DNA of 64,000 nucleotides from CAZDET01 sp964504335 (lineage in GTDB: Bacteria > Bacteroidota > Bacteroidia > Chitinophagales > Saprospiraceae). The position numbers and the translations under genes were made by a program. The stretch lies in NCBI GenBank assembly GCA_964504335.1, contig CAZDET010000011.1:36047-100046 (forward strand), given 5' to 3'. The notes beneath the pieces were generated by a model. It did not search any database and was not told where the DNA came from. It saw only the letters and a program-made list of their open reading frames with translations. Positions 1 to 8,213 of the stretch are shown here, piece by piece. Every line of letters starts with the position of its first letter. Within the stretch, counting starts at the first letter, position 1.

Positions 1-544
1 AGGGACCGTGTATTTCGGTTCGATCGTTGGCAAGTGGTTGCCGCACCAATTCGAGCGCCTCGATGGCTTCCTGGCCATAGAGCTCGTAGACAGCGTCGAA
101 CCCTTCACGTCGCAACTCGCGCTGGGAGCGCCGCAGTTGTCGGAGTTGATTTCGGATGACGTGGGCACCCATATCGCGATCGGCCCGTTGTTCGTTCCGA
201 TATTGGAGCAAGCGCTCGGGCATATCCAGCACCAGCGCAATTACCGGAGCATAATGGCGGCGGGCCAGGTCGATGTAGGCACGGCGGCCTTCTGGCTGCA
301 CGTTGGTTGCGTCGGCTACGGTGAGCAAGCCACGTTGTAGGCGTTTCCCAATGATGTAGTGCAGTAAGTCGAATGCCTCCCGGTTGGCATCCAGGACGTT
401 CTCCTTATTGGTAATTAACGCTCGGCAATGATCCGAGGAAACCGTTTCGTAGGGTTGGAAGTGGTTCCGGGCCAGCGTAGATTTTCCCGAGGAGCTGGGG
501 CCTACGAGCACGACAAGACAAAAGTTTGGAATATGAATAGTCAT
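1..544 (-). CDS. pnkp: Polynucleotide kinase-phosphatase Pnkp, N-terminal kinase part (cut by window edge)
   Basis: Bacterial Pnkp prepares broken RNA ends for sealing: its kinase phosphorylates the 5'-OH and its phosphatase removes the 2',3'-cyclic phosphate. Only the first 181 codons lie in the window, and the frame is open to base 1. A Walker A loop GPSSSGKST sits at residues 15-23, followed by the kinase-like text SSDHCRAL and a DATN motif. The ATG at 544 lies 8 bp after the Hen1 stop, so the two form one transcription unit. In this family a metallophosphoesterase and a ligase-like adenylyltransferase domain should follow outside the window. The identification rests on the kinase domain plus the Hen1 neighbour. 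Confidence 0.85.
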   Translation of the reverse strand, partial: MTIHIPNFCLVVLVGPSSSGKSTLARNHFQPYETVSSDHCRALITNKENVLDANREAFDLLHYIIGKRLQRGLLTVADATNVQPEGRRAYIDLARRHYAPVIALVLDMPERLLQYRNEQRADRDMGAHVIRNQLRQLRRSQRELRREGFDAVYELYGQEAIEALELVRQPLANDRTEIHGP

Positions 545-552
545 TTAAGCGG

Positions 553-1962
553 CTAGGTCTGTTGGATAAAAACGGCCATTTGACTGGGAGCTCCGTGTTG
601 TGGGTCTGCTTCGCCAATCCCCTCAAGGCGGTGGGTAAATCCAAACGTTGTTGCCACCCGCCCTGCCCAGTCGGCAAACTCCGACCGCGTCCATTCGAAT
701 CGGTGATCGACGTGCCGTAACTGTCCGGGAGGCAAGGTGGGAAAAAGCTGATTGTATTCCCGGTTGGGCGTCGTAACGATTACGACGCGCGGCTGGGCGT
801 ACCGAAAAACGACCCGCTCCACCGCGGAAAGTCGTGCGGGGTCAATGTGTTCGATAACCTCCACCAACACGGCTGCGTCGTATCCCTCCAACCGCTGATC
901 GCGATAGGTGAGGGCTCCCTGGATGAGTTCAAGTCGATCGCGCTGACGCGGGCTGAGGCGGTCCCAATTCAGGCGCTTTTTCGCCACTTCCAGTGCCCGA
1001 ATGCTGGTATCCATTCCCGTTATCCGATCGAGCTGCCCCAAGGTGAGCAGTTTGCGCATCAGCTTACCACTTCCGCAACCCAAATCGACAACGGAGGTAG
1101 CTCCCAGGTCTACTAACTCCTGGGCTACCCGATCGTGCCGCAGGGCATGCAGGTTGGTGCGCCGCTCGAATGCTACTTCCACCATTTCGTTGGCAGGTGC
1201 TTCGTCGAACGATTCTTCCGGTGCCCGTTGTTCTTCCAACTGCTGGAGAGCCCCACGACTTAGCTCCGACCGGTGCCGCAAAAAGCGCTTGACGATGCGT
1301 TCGCGCACCGGATGTCGGGCCAGCCATGCATCTCCCTTGGCCAGGAGTTTTTCGCGCTCGGCCTCGCCGATGAAGTAGTGCTTACGGTTATCGAGCGCCG
1401 GCAGAAGTACATAGAGGTGTGCTAGTGCCTCTTTTAGCGGAAGCTCATGACGGAGTCGGAGGCGATAGTAAGGACTCTCGCCCCAATCGGGGAAATGCTC
1501 GTCCAGCAACGGCCGGTCGTATTCGACGGTGTATCCAAGTGGTTCAAATAGGTCGTGCAACAATTGCTCGGTACCGCGCACGGATACGCTCGCCAATTCG
1601 ATCTCCAGCGGCAAGGCTTCATCCACTAACTCCGGCCGCTCTTTGCAATTGCCATTCAGGGCACTCCCCAGCACCTTTGCAATGGCTGTGGACAGCAGCG
1701 AGGAGGTCGCATACGGCCGATCATTTACATACTGCTCCAAGCTGAACTGCCCGGGCAGTGTACGGTCGCCCTTGCGCATCTCCTTGATGGGGTTGACCTC
1801 CAGATACAACACTACCCTGCACCGTTCGGCGCGCGCCTCCGGAAAAAACAGATGGGCCATGCCAAAGGAAAGCTCCCGGGTCTGGTAGCGCTCCGGGTGT
1901 TTGCCCAGCAAGTAGCCCAAGTCTGTGGCGGGTTGGTGAGTGGTAGTGAGGGAGAGGTACAT
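553..1962 (-). CDS. hen1: 3'-terminal RNA ribose 2'-O-methyltransferase Hen1
   Basis: Bacterial Hen1 methylates the 2'-OH at the 3' end of a cleaved RNA before Pnkp seals it, so the repaired RNA resists a second ribotoxin cut. The 469-residue product has the bacterial layout: an N-terminal Hen1 domain (about 1-245) and a C-terminal SAM methyltransferase. The SAM motif DLGCGSGK is at 293-300. The metal-binding set typical of Hen1 is present as E368, E371 and H372 (EVIEH), with further histidines at 417 and 420. The start 1962 gives the standard N-terminus MYLSLTTTHQPATDLGYLL. Pnkp follows 8 bp downstream. The region upstream holds two copies of an AGACTTT word but no convincing TAnnTTTG element. 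Confidence 0.93.
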   Translation of the reverse strand: MYLSLTTTHQPATDLGYLLGKHPERYQTRELSFGMAHLFFPEARAERCRVVLYLEVNPIKEMRKGDRTLPGQFSLEQYVNDRPYATSSLLSTAIAKVLGSALNGNCKERPELVDEALPLEIELASVSVRGTEQLLHDLFEPLGYTVEYDRPLLDEHFPDWGESPYYRLRLRHELPLKEALAHLYVLLPALDNRKHYFIGEAEREKLLAKGDAWLARHPVRERIVKRFLRHRSELSRGALQQLEEQRAPEESFDEAPANEMVEVAFERRTNLHALRHDRVAQELVDLGATSVVDLGCGSGKLMRKLLTLGQLDRITGMDTSIRALEVAKKRLNWDRLSPRQRDRLELIQGALTYRDQRLEGYDAAVLVEVIEHIDPARLSAVERVVFRYAQPRVVIVTTPNREYNQLFPTLPPGQLRHVDHRFEWTRSEFADWAGRVATTFGFTHRLEGIGEADPQHGAPSQMAVFIQQT

Positions 1963-2083
1963 GGTAGACTTTTAGACTTTAGTTCGTTAGGGCTTTTGGT
2001 GATTGAGAAACAACGAAGCTTCCAAACCAAATAGTTCCGGTGTTCAGCGGCGCTTCATCCGTCAGAAATTGGGTTAAAAAGCG

Positions 2084-2091
2084 TATCTTTG
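2084..2091 (+). promoter_or_regulatory. Bacteroidota -7 promoter element upstream of prfC
   Basis: TATCTTTG matches the Bacteroidota primary-sigma -7 consensus TAnnTTTG at all fixed positions and lies 30 bp before the prfC ATG. I see no clear -33 TTTG at the expected spacing. Several other genes in the window have the same octamer at a similar distance. Confidence 0.55.
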
Positions 2092-2121
2092 CCCGCTGTT
2101 TAGGGGTTTGCATTACGAATT

Positions 2122-3711
2122 ATGAATCTGAATTTCACGGAGGAACTGAACAAGCGGCGCACCTTTGCCATCATTGCGCATCCGGATGCGGGAAAGACCA
2201 CGCTTACGGAGAAGCTGCTGCTCTTTGGCGGGGCCATCCATACTGCCGGAGCGGTCAAATCTAACAAAATCAAGAAGAGTACTACCTCCGATTTCATGGA
2301 GATCGAGCGGCAACGGGGTATCTCCGTAGCAACCTCAGTGATGGCTTTCGACTACCGTGATTTGCGCATTAACATCCTGGATACGCCCGGCCACAAAGAC
2401 TTTGCGGAAGATACATACCGCACACTGACTGCGGTGGACTCCGTCATCGTAGTCATCGATGTGGCCAAAGGGGTGGAGGAACAAACGGAAAAACTAGTAG
2501 AAGTATGCCGGCGCCGAAAGACCCCGGTCATTGTGTTCGTCAATAAGTTGGACCGCGAGGGAAAAGACGGCTTTGATCTGCTCGATGAAATCGAGCAAAA
2601 ACTGGAGCTTACTGCCCGTCCGCTGAGCTGGCCAATCGGGATGGGCGAACGCTTTAAAGGTGTTTACAACCTATACGAGCAGCGGCTGGTACTCTTCCGC
2701 CCCGACAATAAGCAGGGCCGCCCCGAAGAAGTCATCGAATTCGACGATCTGGACGACCCCGAGCTCGATCGAATCGTCGGAGAAGATGCCGCCGAAGAGC
2801 TACGCAGTGAGGTAACCTTAATCAACGAAGTGTACCCCCCCTTCGATCGCGATGAATACCTGCGGCAGGATATCAGTCCGGTGTTCTTTGGCTCCGCCGT
2901 CAACAATTTCGGCGTGAAGGAATTGCTCGACTGTTTCGTCGAGGTGGCTCCGCCGCCCCTCCCCCGCCCTACCGAGGAACGAACCGTCAGCCCAGAGGAG
3001 GACGGCTTTGCCGGTTTTGTATTTAAGATCCATGCCAACATGGACCCTCGCCACCGCGATCGCATCGCCTTTTTGCGGATCTGTTCCGGTCGCTTCGAGC
3101 GCAATACCAACTACCTGCACGTACGGCAAGGCCGGCAAATGAAATTTGCCAACCCCACGAGTTTTATGGCCTCCAAAAAGACCGTTATTGATGAGGCCTA
3201 TCCCGGAGACGTTGTTGGCCTTTACGACTCCGGCAACTTCAAGATCGGCGATACCATCACCAGTGGGGAAGAACTTCACTTCAAAGGCATTCCCAGCTTC
3301 AGCCCCGAGCAGTTTCGGTTGGTGGTCAATATGGATCCGCTAAAAACCAAGCAACTCAACAAAGGGCTCGATCAGCTAATGGACGAAGGCGTGGCGCAAC
3401 TTTTCACCCGCGAGCTCGACAATGCCAAAATCATCGGTACCGTCGGTGCCCTTCAATTCGATGTCATCCAGTATCGCCTCGAACAGGAATACGGTGCCAA
3501 GTGCCGCTACGAACCCCTGAATTTCTACAAGGCCTGCTGGGTCACCACTTCCGATGAGGCCGCACTCAAAGAGTTTCGGCAACGCCGCCGCAATGACCTC
3601 GCCACCGACAAGGACGGCCGACTGGTATACATGGCTCAATCCGCGTGGAGCCTACAGATGGCTCAGGAAAACCACCCGGAGATACAGTTTCACTTTACGA
3701 GCGAAGTGTAG
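2122..3711 (+). CDS. prfC: Peptide chain release factor 3 (RF3)
   Basis: RF3 is the translational GTPase that recycles RF1/RF2 from the ribosome after termination. The 529 residues match the family length. The G1 loop AHPDAGKTT is at residues 19-27, followed by the RF3-typical stretch NKIKKSTTSDFMEIE, the G3 motif DTPGHKDF and the G4 motif NKLDRE. The RF3 C-terminal domain (GALQFDVIQYRLEQEYG) is intact. The start has no Shine-Dalgarno sequence but follows a TATCTTTG promoter element. The last 17 bp overlap the end of the convergent tag gene. Confidence 0.97.
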   Translation: MNLNFTEELNKRRTFAIIAHPDAGKTTLTEKLLLFGGAIHTAGAVKSNKIKKSTTSDFMEIERQRGISVATSVMAFDYRDLRINILDTPGHKDFAEDTYRTLTAVDSVIVVIDVAKGVEEQTEKLVEVCRRRKTPVIVFVNKLDREGKDGFDLLDEIEQKLELTARPLSWPIGMGERFKGVYNLYEQRLVLFRPDNKQGRPEEVIEFDDLDDPELDRIVGEDAAEELRSEVTLINEVYPPFDRDEYLRQDISPVFFGSAVNNFGVKELLDCFVEVAPPPLPRPTEERTVSPEEDGFAGFVFKIHANMDPRHRDRIAFLRICSGRFERNTNYLHVRQGRQMKFANPTSFMASKKTVIDEAYPGDVVGLYDSGNFKIGDTITSGEELHFKGIPSFSPEQFRLVVNMDPLKTKQLNKGLDQLMDEGVAQLFTRELDNAKIIGTVGALQFDVIQYRLEQEYGAKCRYEPLNFYKACWVTTSDEAALKEFRQRRRNDLATDKDGRLVYMAQSAWSLQMAQENHPEIQFHFTSEV

Positions 3712-4345
3712 TCGGCCGTTCGAATTCCGCTCGCATCTTGGCTATCGGCTCGCGGCAGAAGCAGCCTTCTATGTGGTCATTAACCAGGCCCATGCTTTGC
3801 ATAAACGCATAGAGGGTGGTAGGGCCGACGTAAGACCAGCCGCGTTTCTTCAATTCTTTGCTCAATCGTTTGGAGGAGGCCGTTGCGGCCAGGGTCCGCA
3901 ACGTCTGGTAATCGTAACTATCCGGGCGCTCCTCCTCGTCCGGTTCGAATTGCCAGAGAAAGGCGGCGAGGCTTCCGAATTCTTCGACGAGTTCAATGGC
4001 GCGTTGGGCATTGTTGATGGTGCTTTCGATTTTCTTACGATTGCGTACGATTCCTTGGTTCAGCATTAAGGCTTCCACCCTATCGGGACCAAATCCGGCG
4101 ATGGCACGAAAATCGAAGTCCGCGAAAGCCTCCCGGAAATGATCGCGCTTTCGCAGGATGGTCCACCAACTCAGGCCTGCCTGAAAACCTTCGAGAATGA
4201 GTTTTTCGAACAACCGGCGATCGTCGGCTACGGGTACTCCCCATTCGGTATCGTGGTAGTCGATGTAGGCTTCGTGTTCCTTTGGCCACCAGCAGCGGAG
4301 GTGGTTGTCGGAGCCGATGAACAAGCCTTGAAATTCGTTTGCCAT
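3695..4345 (-). CDS. tag: DNA-3-methyladenine glycosylase I
   Basis: Removes 3-methyladenine from alkylated DNA in base-excision repair. The 216-residue product carries the zinc set of E. coli TAG with identical spacing: C18 and H31 near the N-terminus (13 apart), H191 and C195 near the C-terminus (4 apart). The motifs YHDTEWGVP and GFQAGLSWWTILRKR are diagnostic of the family. About 14 residues precede the usual N-terminus, so a start nearer LRCWWP is possible, although the ATG at 4345 is the only good candidate. It converges with prfC and overlaps it by 17 bp. Confidence 0.95.
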   Translation of the reverse strand: MANEFQGLFIGSDNHLRCWWPKEHEAYIDYHDTEWGVPVADDRRLFEKLILEGFQAGLSWWTILRKRDHFREAFADFDFRAIAGFGPDRVEALMLNQGIVRNRKKIESTINNAQRAIELVEEFGSLAAFLWQFEPDEEERPDSYDYQTLRTLAATASSKRLSKELKKRGWSYVGPTTLYAFMQSMGLVNDHIEGCFCREPIAKMRAEFERPTTLRS

Positions 4346-4363
4346 TGGTTTAATGCTTTAAAG

Positions 4364-4381
4364 GGCTGTCTGGCGACAGCC
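4364..4381 (-). terminator. Hairpin downstream of comEA, probable terminator
   Basis: GGCTGTC and GACAGCC form a perfect 7-bp stem with a 4-nt loop. On the minus strand it is followed by CTTTAAAG, a weak U-tract. It lies between the end of the comEC-comEA unit (4454) and the start of tag (4345), so it probably ends the competence transcript. It could instead sit in the tag leader. Confidence 0.45.
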
Positions 4382-4453
4382 TCTTAACACTTTAATTAAC
4401 GAATTATAATGTTACCCCAGGGCAATGATTTAAGGCATTAAGCCATCTCCGAA

Positions 4454-5539
4454 TCAGTTGAACGACAAATAGGGAACAAGTTTTTCGAGCACATTGGGAG
4501 GTATGGCCCGGACGGCATTCAATTGATCCGCCGAAGTGATCGGTTGGTGCTGATCGCGGTAGGCGATTAGTACCCGCGCCTGTTTCCACCGCAAGTATGG
4601 ATGGGCCGCCAGCCCCTCTACGGTCAGGGTATCGAACCGCATGGTCCGATGCGGTACTTCGAGTCGCAGGTGGGAATGGATGTGTTGCCAGGTGGTGTCA
4701 GGGAGTCCGTAGGTATCCGCCACTTGGTCGATTCGATAAAACCCTCCTAACTTCTCACGGAACTTGACGATTCGATCACTCAGCACCGGCCCGATGCCGT
4801 ACAGCTCCGCCCATTCCTCCGGGGTAGCCTGATTGATGTATACGACCACGTCGCGGGATGGCTGCTTGTATCGAAAAGGTAATGTATCGGCCTTTGGTGG
4901 AGACGAAATTGAAATATAGGGAAGAAGCCGCTGGTAATCCGCTTCCTGCAATCCATAGATGCGCTTCAGGTCGGATGGTTGCCGGAATTGGCCGCCTTTC
5001 AAGCGGTACTTCAGCAATGTTTTAATCGTTCGTTCCGGGAGAGCCAGGGCTAGTAATTCTTGCTCTGTAGCCGTATTCGGATCAAACGAAAATAACCGAG
5101 CCGGACGGGATGAAGGGGCCACTGGGGCAATTCGCGGTTTGGGGAATACCAGATACGGCATAATGCGCAACCGATCGGCCTCCGGCAATGCCCGAAACTT
5201 GGCCAGGGCTGTAGAATCGGAAAACCGGCCGCCTTTATTGAGATAGGCCAGCCATGCGGCAATGGTCCGCTCCGGTAGGGCAAAGGCCCGCAATTGTTCG
5301 ACGCTTGGCTGATTGGGATCGGTGTAACCAGCGATTGGCGCTTGCCGTTGCGCAGGAGAATGCTTGACCGTATCGGGTTGAGCAACTAAAAACTGGCCGA
5401 TTTCCACTTCCGGAAAGGGCTCTACGGCAGGTAGCATCCACGCAGAAGCAACCGCTAATAAGGTGCACGTGCCAATTAGTACAAGGATTCCCAATCGCTC
5501 CGGCCGGGTATAACTCAGAAATTGATTGATAAAGTGCAT
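4454..5539 (-). CDS. Membrane-anchored ComEA-like protein with four helix-hairpin-helix modules
   Basis: ComEA-type proteins bind incoming double-stranded DNA outside the cytoplasmic membrane and pass it to the ComEC channel. The 361 residues start with one membrane segment (about 17-36, LGILVLIGTCTLLAVASAW) and a Pro-rich linker. Four modules of about 60 residues follow, each of the type D/N-x-A-(7)-ALPERTI...LKGGQF...YGLQEADYQRLLPY. The third carries the classic YGIGPVLSDRIVKFRE hairpin. Typical ComEA has one or two HhH motifs, so this is an expanded version. The start lies 9 bp after the comEC stop. Confidence 0.8.
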   Translation of the reverse strand: MHFINQFLSYTRPERLGILVLIGTCTLLAVASAWMLPAVEPFPEVEIGQFLVAQPDTVKHSPAQRQAPIAGYTDPNQPSVEQLRAFALPERTIAAWLAYLNKGGRFSDSTALAKFRALPEADRLRIMPYLVFPKPRIAPVAPSSRPARLFSFDPNTATEQELLALALPERTIKTLLKYRLKGGQFRQPSDLKRIYGLQEADYQRLLPYISISSPPKADTLPFRYKQPSRDVVVYINQATPEEWAELYGIGPVLSDRIVKFREKLGGFYRIDQVADTYGLPDTTWQHIHSHLRLEVPHRTMRFDTLTVEGLAAHPYLRWKQARVLIAYRDQHQPITSADQLNAVRAIPPNVLEKLVPYLSFN

Positions 5540-5548
5540 CGTTTTGGA

Positions 5549-7648
5549 TTAAGGTGAATCGTTCTGGGTGGATCGAAATGGATGCACTTGAAGATGGTTG
5601 AACTGGTTCGTTAAAATGGCGGCTCCTTGATCTTTAGTCCAGTAATGCGGAATCTGCCGCAGTTCGCAGGCGGTTTGCCAGCGCCGGCTTTTTCGGAGTC
5701 CGCAGCTACCATCAATGATTACCTTTCCAATCTCAAACCGGTCGAGCAACTCGTCGGGTCGCCAAGGGCTGGCGTGATTGACAATTAGGACATCCGGTTG
5801 CAGGTTGGCCTGATAACGTTCGACGGATTTGGGCAGGGCAATCAGTATCTTCCAAGGAGGCAGCACGACTAATCCGGCACTATCCATTGCAATGGATAAT
5901 GCGGAGTCGGCAACAAGGTAGGGGCGATCAGTTTTTCGGGCTTGATTGATGCGGGCTTCCAGAAAACCGGATCGGCAAACGATTTCGGTGGCTCCACGGT
6001 CGTGCAGTACCAGGATTTCCTGAAGGCGTGCCGCTCGGAATCGCTCGTGGAGCCGACAAGTGGCAAAAACCGTCAGTAAGAGCAGTGCCACCAGCCAGCC
6101 TTTGGCGCGTGCCCGGGCTATTGCTACAATTAGCAGTACTCCTCCGAGCAGGAACGCTTCGAATAGGGACAGATCGATTTCTTCGAGCACGGCATGGGGT
6201 AATTGTTGAATCCAACCCAGCCACCAATGTTGCAGCTCGATCAATCCGTCTAGCAAGCGCACACTCGTCGGTCCGATCACAGCCCAGCTTCCCCCTACCA
6301 ATGTGAAGGCTCCCAAGCCCAGTAATAGCCCTGCATTTAATACAATCGGTGCCCCGCTCAGCCAGAAGTAGAGAGGGAATCGATGGAAGTAATACAAGGT
6401 AAGCGGAAGCGTGGCCACTTGGGCAGCTAGTCCAACGGTCGTCAGATCCCACAATCGCTTAACCGGTATGGAAGCTGTTTGAATCAGGGATGCCAGAGCC
6501 GACTGAAAAGCGAGAATGCCGAACACTGCAGCAAAAGATAACTGGAACCCCAGCTGGAACAAAAGCAGAGGATCGATAATAAGTAGTACCACTGCCGCCG
6601 CAGCTAATGAATTATAGGCATACGTTCTCCGTCCGGTGGCTCGTCCGATTAACCAGAGCGAAAACATCAATCCCGCCCGACAAACCGACGGAGCAAGGCC
6701 CGTTAGGAGGGCAAATGCCCAAATGGCCGCTACCGCGACGATCAAGCGAAGGTACCGCCGACGGTCTTCCCCCGGTAATAGCCAAGCGAGTAGCCCCTGC
6801 ACAGCTCCTGCTACCAACCCCACGTGCAGGCCGCTTACCGCCAGCACGTGCATCGCGCCTGTATCGGCGTAGAGTGCCCGGGTATGGTCGCTCAGTTCGC
6901 TTTTCCAACCCAGCATCAATGCCGACACAATGGAGAAACTTGTAGTAGGTAACTGCCTTTCCAATCGATCGAGTGCCCACTGGCGCCAGGCCTCGGCGCG
7001 ATGGCGCAGCCCCAGGCGTGCGGCCGGAAGAATCTGCCAATCCGCCGAGTCGCGTAAAAACAACTGGTAGTGCAGCCGCTGAAAGTGGAAAATGGACGCA
7101 AAGTCCGGTGTTTCCGGATTCGCCGGCGGCTGAATGCGCCGGGGTGTCCCCCGCACGATTAATCGATACCCAACTGTGGGAATTGCCTCGATGCCCTCCT
7201 TGGGTAAGTACAACAACAGATCGCCCGAGGTCGCTTCTCGGGAATGGGCATTGTACTGCAGCCGCAGCCGAATTCGCCACCAGTTCGTGGTAGGCGTCAT
7301 CTGGTCTACCCGTCCAATCCACAGGCTGTCCATCGCTTCGGTGTGTCCGGAATTGCGAAAGTGCCACTGGTCATTTAGTGGATGACGGTGAGTAGTTCGC
7401 CAGAAAGCAAATGCAAACAGCCAGCCGCATAGCACTACCCCAAACAGCCAGCCTGCTTTGCCCGGGGCCACACGTAAAATGGCAAGAATTCCGACAGTCA
7501 CTGCCAAGACCGACAATAACCAAGGGAAAAAGAGTGGCCGATAATCCACGGAATGCGCGGCAAGGATGCCTACTACTAAGGGGATCAACAGCCGTATCAT
7601 TGGCCCGGCCCGCCAGTGGAACAGCGGAGCCGGCTCTGACTGATGCAT
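5549..7648 (-). CDS. comEC: ComEC/Rec2-family DNA-uptake channel
   Basis: ComEC transports single-stranded DNA across the inner membrane during natural transformation. The 699-residue product has an N-terminal DUF4131-like soluble part between membrane helices. The competence core follows, with the signature TGAMHVLAVSGLHVGLV, then LTGLAPSVCRAGLMFSLWL and about eight membrane helices. The C-terminal 170 residues occupy the place of the beta-lactamase-like domain but lack its HxHxDH motif, as in other short Bacteroidota ComECs. A weak -7-like GATCTTCG lies on the minus strand at 7672-7679. comEA follows directly, so the two genes form one operon. Confidence 0.9.
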   Translation of the reverse strand: MHQSEPAPLFHWRAGPMIRLLIPLVVGILAAHSVDYRPLFFPWLLSVLAVTVGILAILRVAPGKAGWLFGVVLCGWLFAFAFWRTTHRHPLNDQWHFRNSGHTEAMDSLWIGRVDQMTPTTNWWRIRLRLQYNAHSREATSGDLLLYLPKEGIEAIPTVGYRLIVRGTPRRIQPPANPETPDFASIFHFQRLHYQLFLRDSADWQILPAARLGLRHRAEAWRQWALDRLERQLPTTSFSIVSALMLGWKSELSDHTRALYADTGAMHVLAVSGLHVGLVAGAVQGLLAWLLPGEDRRRYLRLIVAVAAIWAFALLTGLAPSVCRAGLMFSLWLIGRATGRRTYAYNSLAAAAVVLLIIDPLLLFQLGFQLSFAAVFGILAFQSALASLIQTASIPVKRLWDLTTVGLAAQVATLPLTLYYFHRFPLYFWLSGAPIVLNAGLLLGLGAFTLVGGSWAVIGPTSVRLLDGLIELQHWWLGWIQQLPHAVLEEIDLSLFEAFLLGGVLLIVAIARARAKGWLVALLLLTVFATCRLHERFRAARLQEILVLHDRGATEIVCRSGFLEARINQARKTDRPYLVADSALSIAMDSAGLVVLPPWKILIALPKSVERYQANLQPDVLIVNHASPWRPDELLDRFEIGKVIIDGSCGLRKSRRWQTACELRQIPHYWTKDQGAAILTNQFNHLQVHPFRSTQNDSP

Positions 7649-7793
7649 AGCAAGGGGTTCTGGTGTCGGGGCGAAGATCGGGGCTTTTCAGGTGGAGGGC
7701 AAGGGGCGAAAAATCTTAAGTGTTTATAAACGCCTATGGGGTTGAGGAACCTGGGATCGGTGATTTACGATTAATAGTTTATTGGTGGAGGCC

Positions 7794-7824
7794 TTGACAG
7801 CTACGCTGCAACCGCCTATCTTTG
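7794..7824 (+). promoter_or_regulatory. Promoter of structured intergenic element, copy 1
   Basis: TTG (7794-7796, in CTTGACA) and TATCTTTG (7817-7824) are separated by exactly 20 bp, fitting the Bacteroidota -33/-7 pattern. It points into the structured element downstream, and no + strand gene follows before 8214. The second copy of the element has the same arrangement and spacing. Confidence 0.55.
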
Positions 7825-7828
7825 AGTA

Positions 7829-8070
7829 ATCATCCATTCTCACTGGTTGCTACCCTCCGGGTGACAACCGTAGCATCCAAATAGCATTCTTTACGGCCGT
7901 TTACATCGCTGGTAGTCGCGTGCGAAGCGCACGCTCGGGCTACCTGCAGCCCTTCAGGCAGGCAGGTTTGGTGGGCGGGCCGTTTTATTTCCCACCCACA
8001 TATGGTGTGCGGCGGGCCGAGCCGGCCACCGGTCGGAGTGCCCGGAGGTTGATCTATGGCTCTCAGGTCG
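7829..8070 (+). repeat. Two-copy structured intergenic element, copy 1 (candidate non-coding RNA)
   Basis: This gene-free stretch between comEC and gntP aligns with 56193-56440. By hand, about 110 of 132 positions match between 7892-8023 and 56263-56394. Predicted hairpins in order: GGTTG...ACCC/GGGT...CAACC (7845-7869); GCGTGC/GCACGC with a 5-nt loop (about 7918-7934); CCTGC/GCAGG (about 7943-7965); and TGGGCGGG/CCCACCCA (about 7972-7998). The first hairpin is kept in copy 2 with different bases, and the second keeps its stem while the loop changes. Possible reading frames are not conserved between copies. A promoter precedes it and no co-oriented gene follows, so a stand-alone RNA is more likely than a leader. 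A hairpin AGGTCG/CGACCT at about 8065-8087 may mark the end. Confidence 0.5.
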
Positions 8071-8213
8071 AATTATCATCCCGACCTTTGATACCTTTGC
8101 TCTTGTTGATCTGTCTTATACCGATGCAAATTTAAACGGTCGTAAAAAATCGATCGGCATCTTACCATTTCTTATCAACCGCCTGGATCCGTCCGTTTTA
8201 AGTGGAAATAGTA

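Noticed and set aside
7920..8135. 71-codon frame in element copy 1 and a 76-codon frame (56270-56500) in copy 2 with similar peptide text
   Set aside because: The similarity follows from the DNA similarity. Starts are GTG, ends differ and the frames part after about 40 codons, while hairpins are kept. A non-coding element explains this better.
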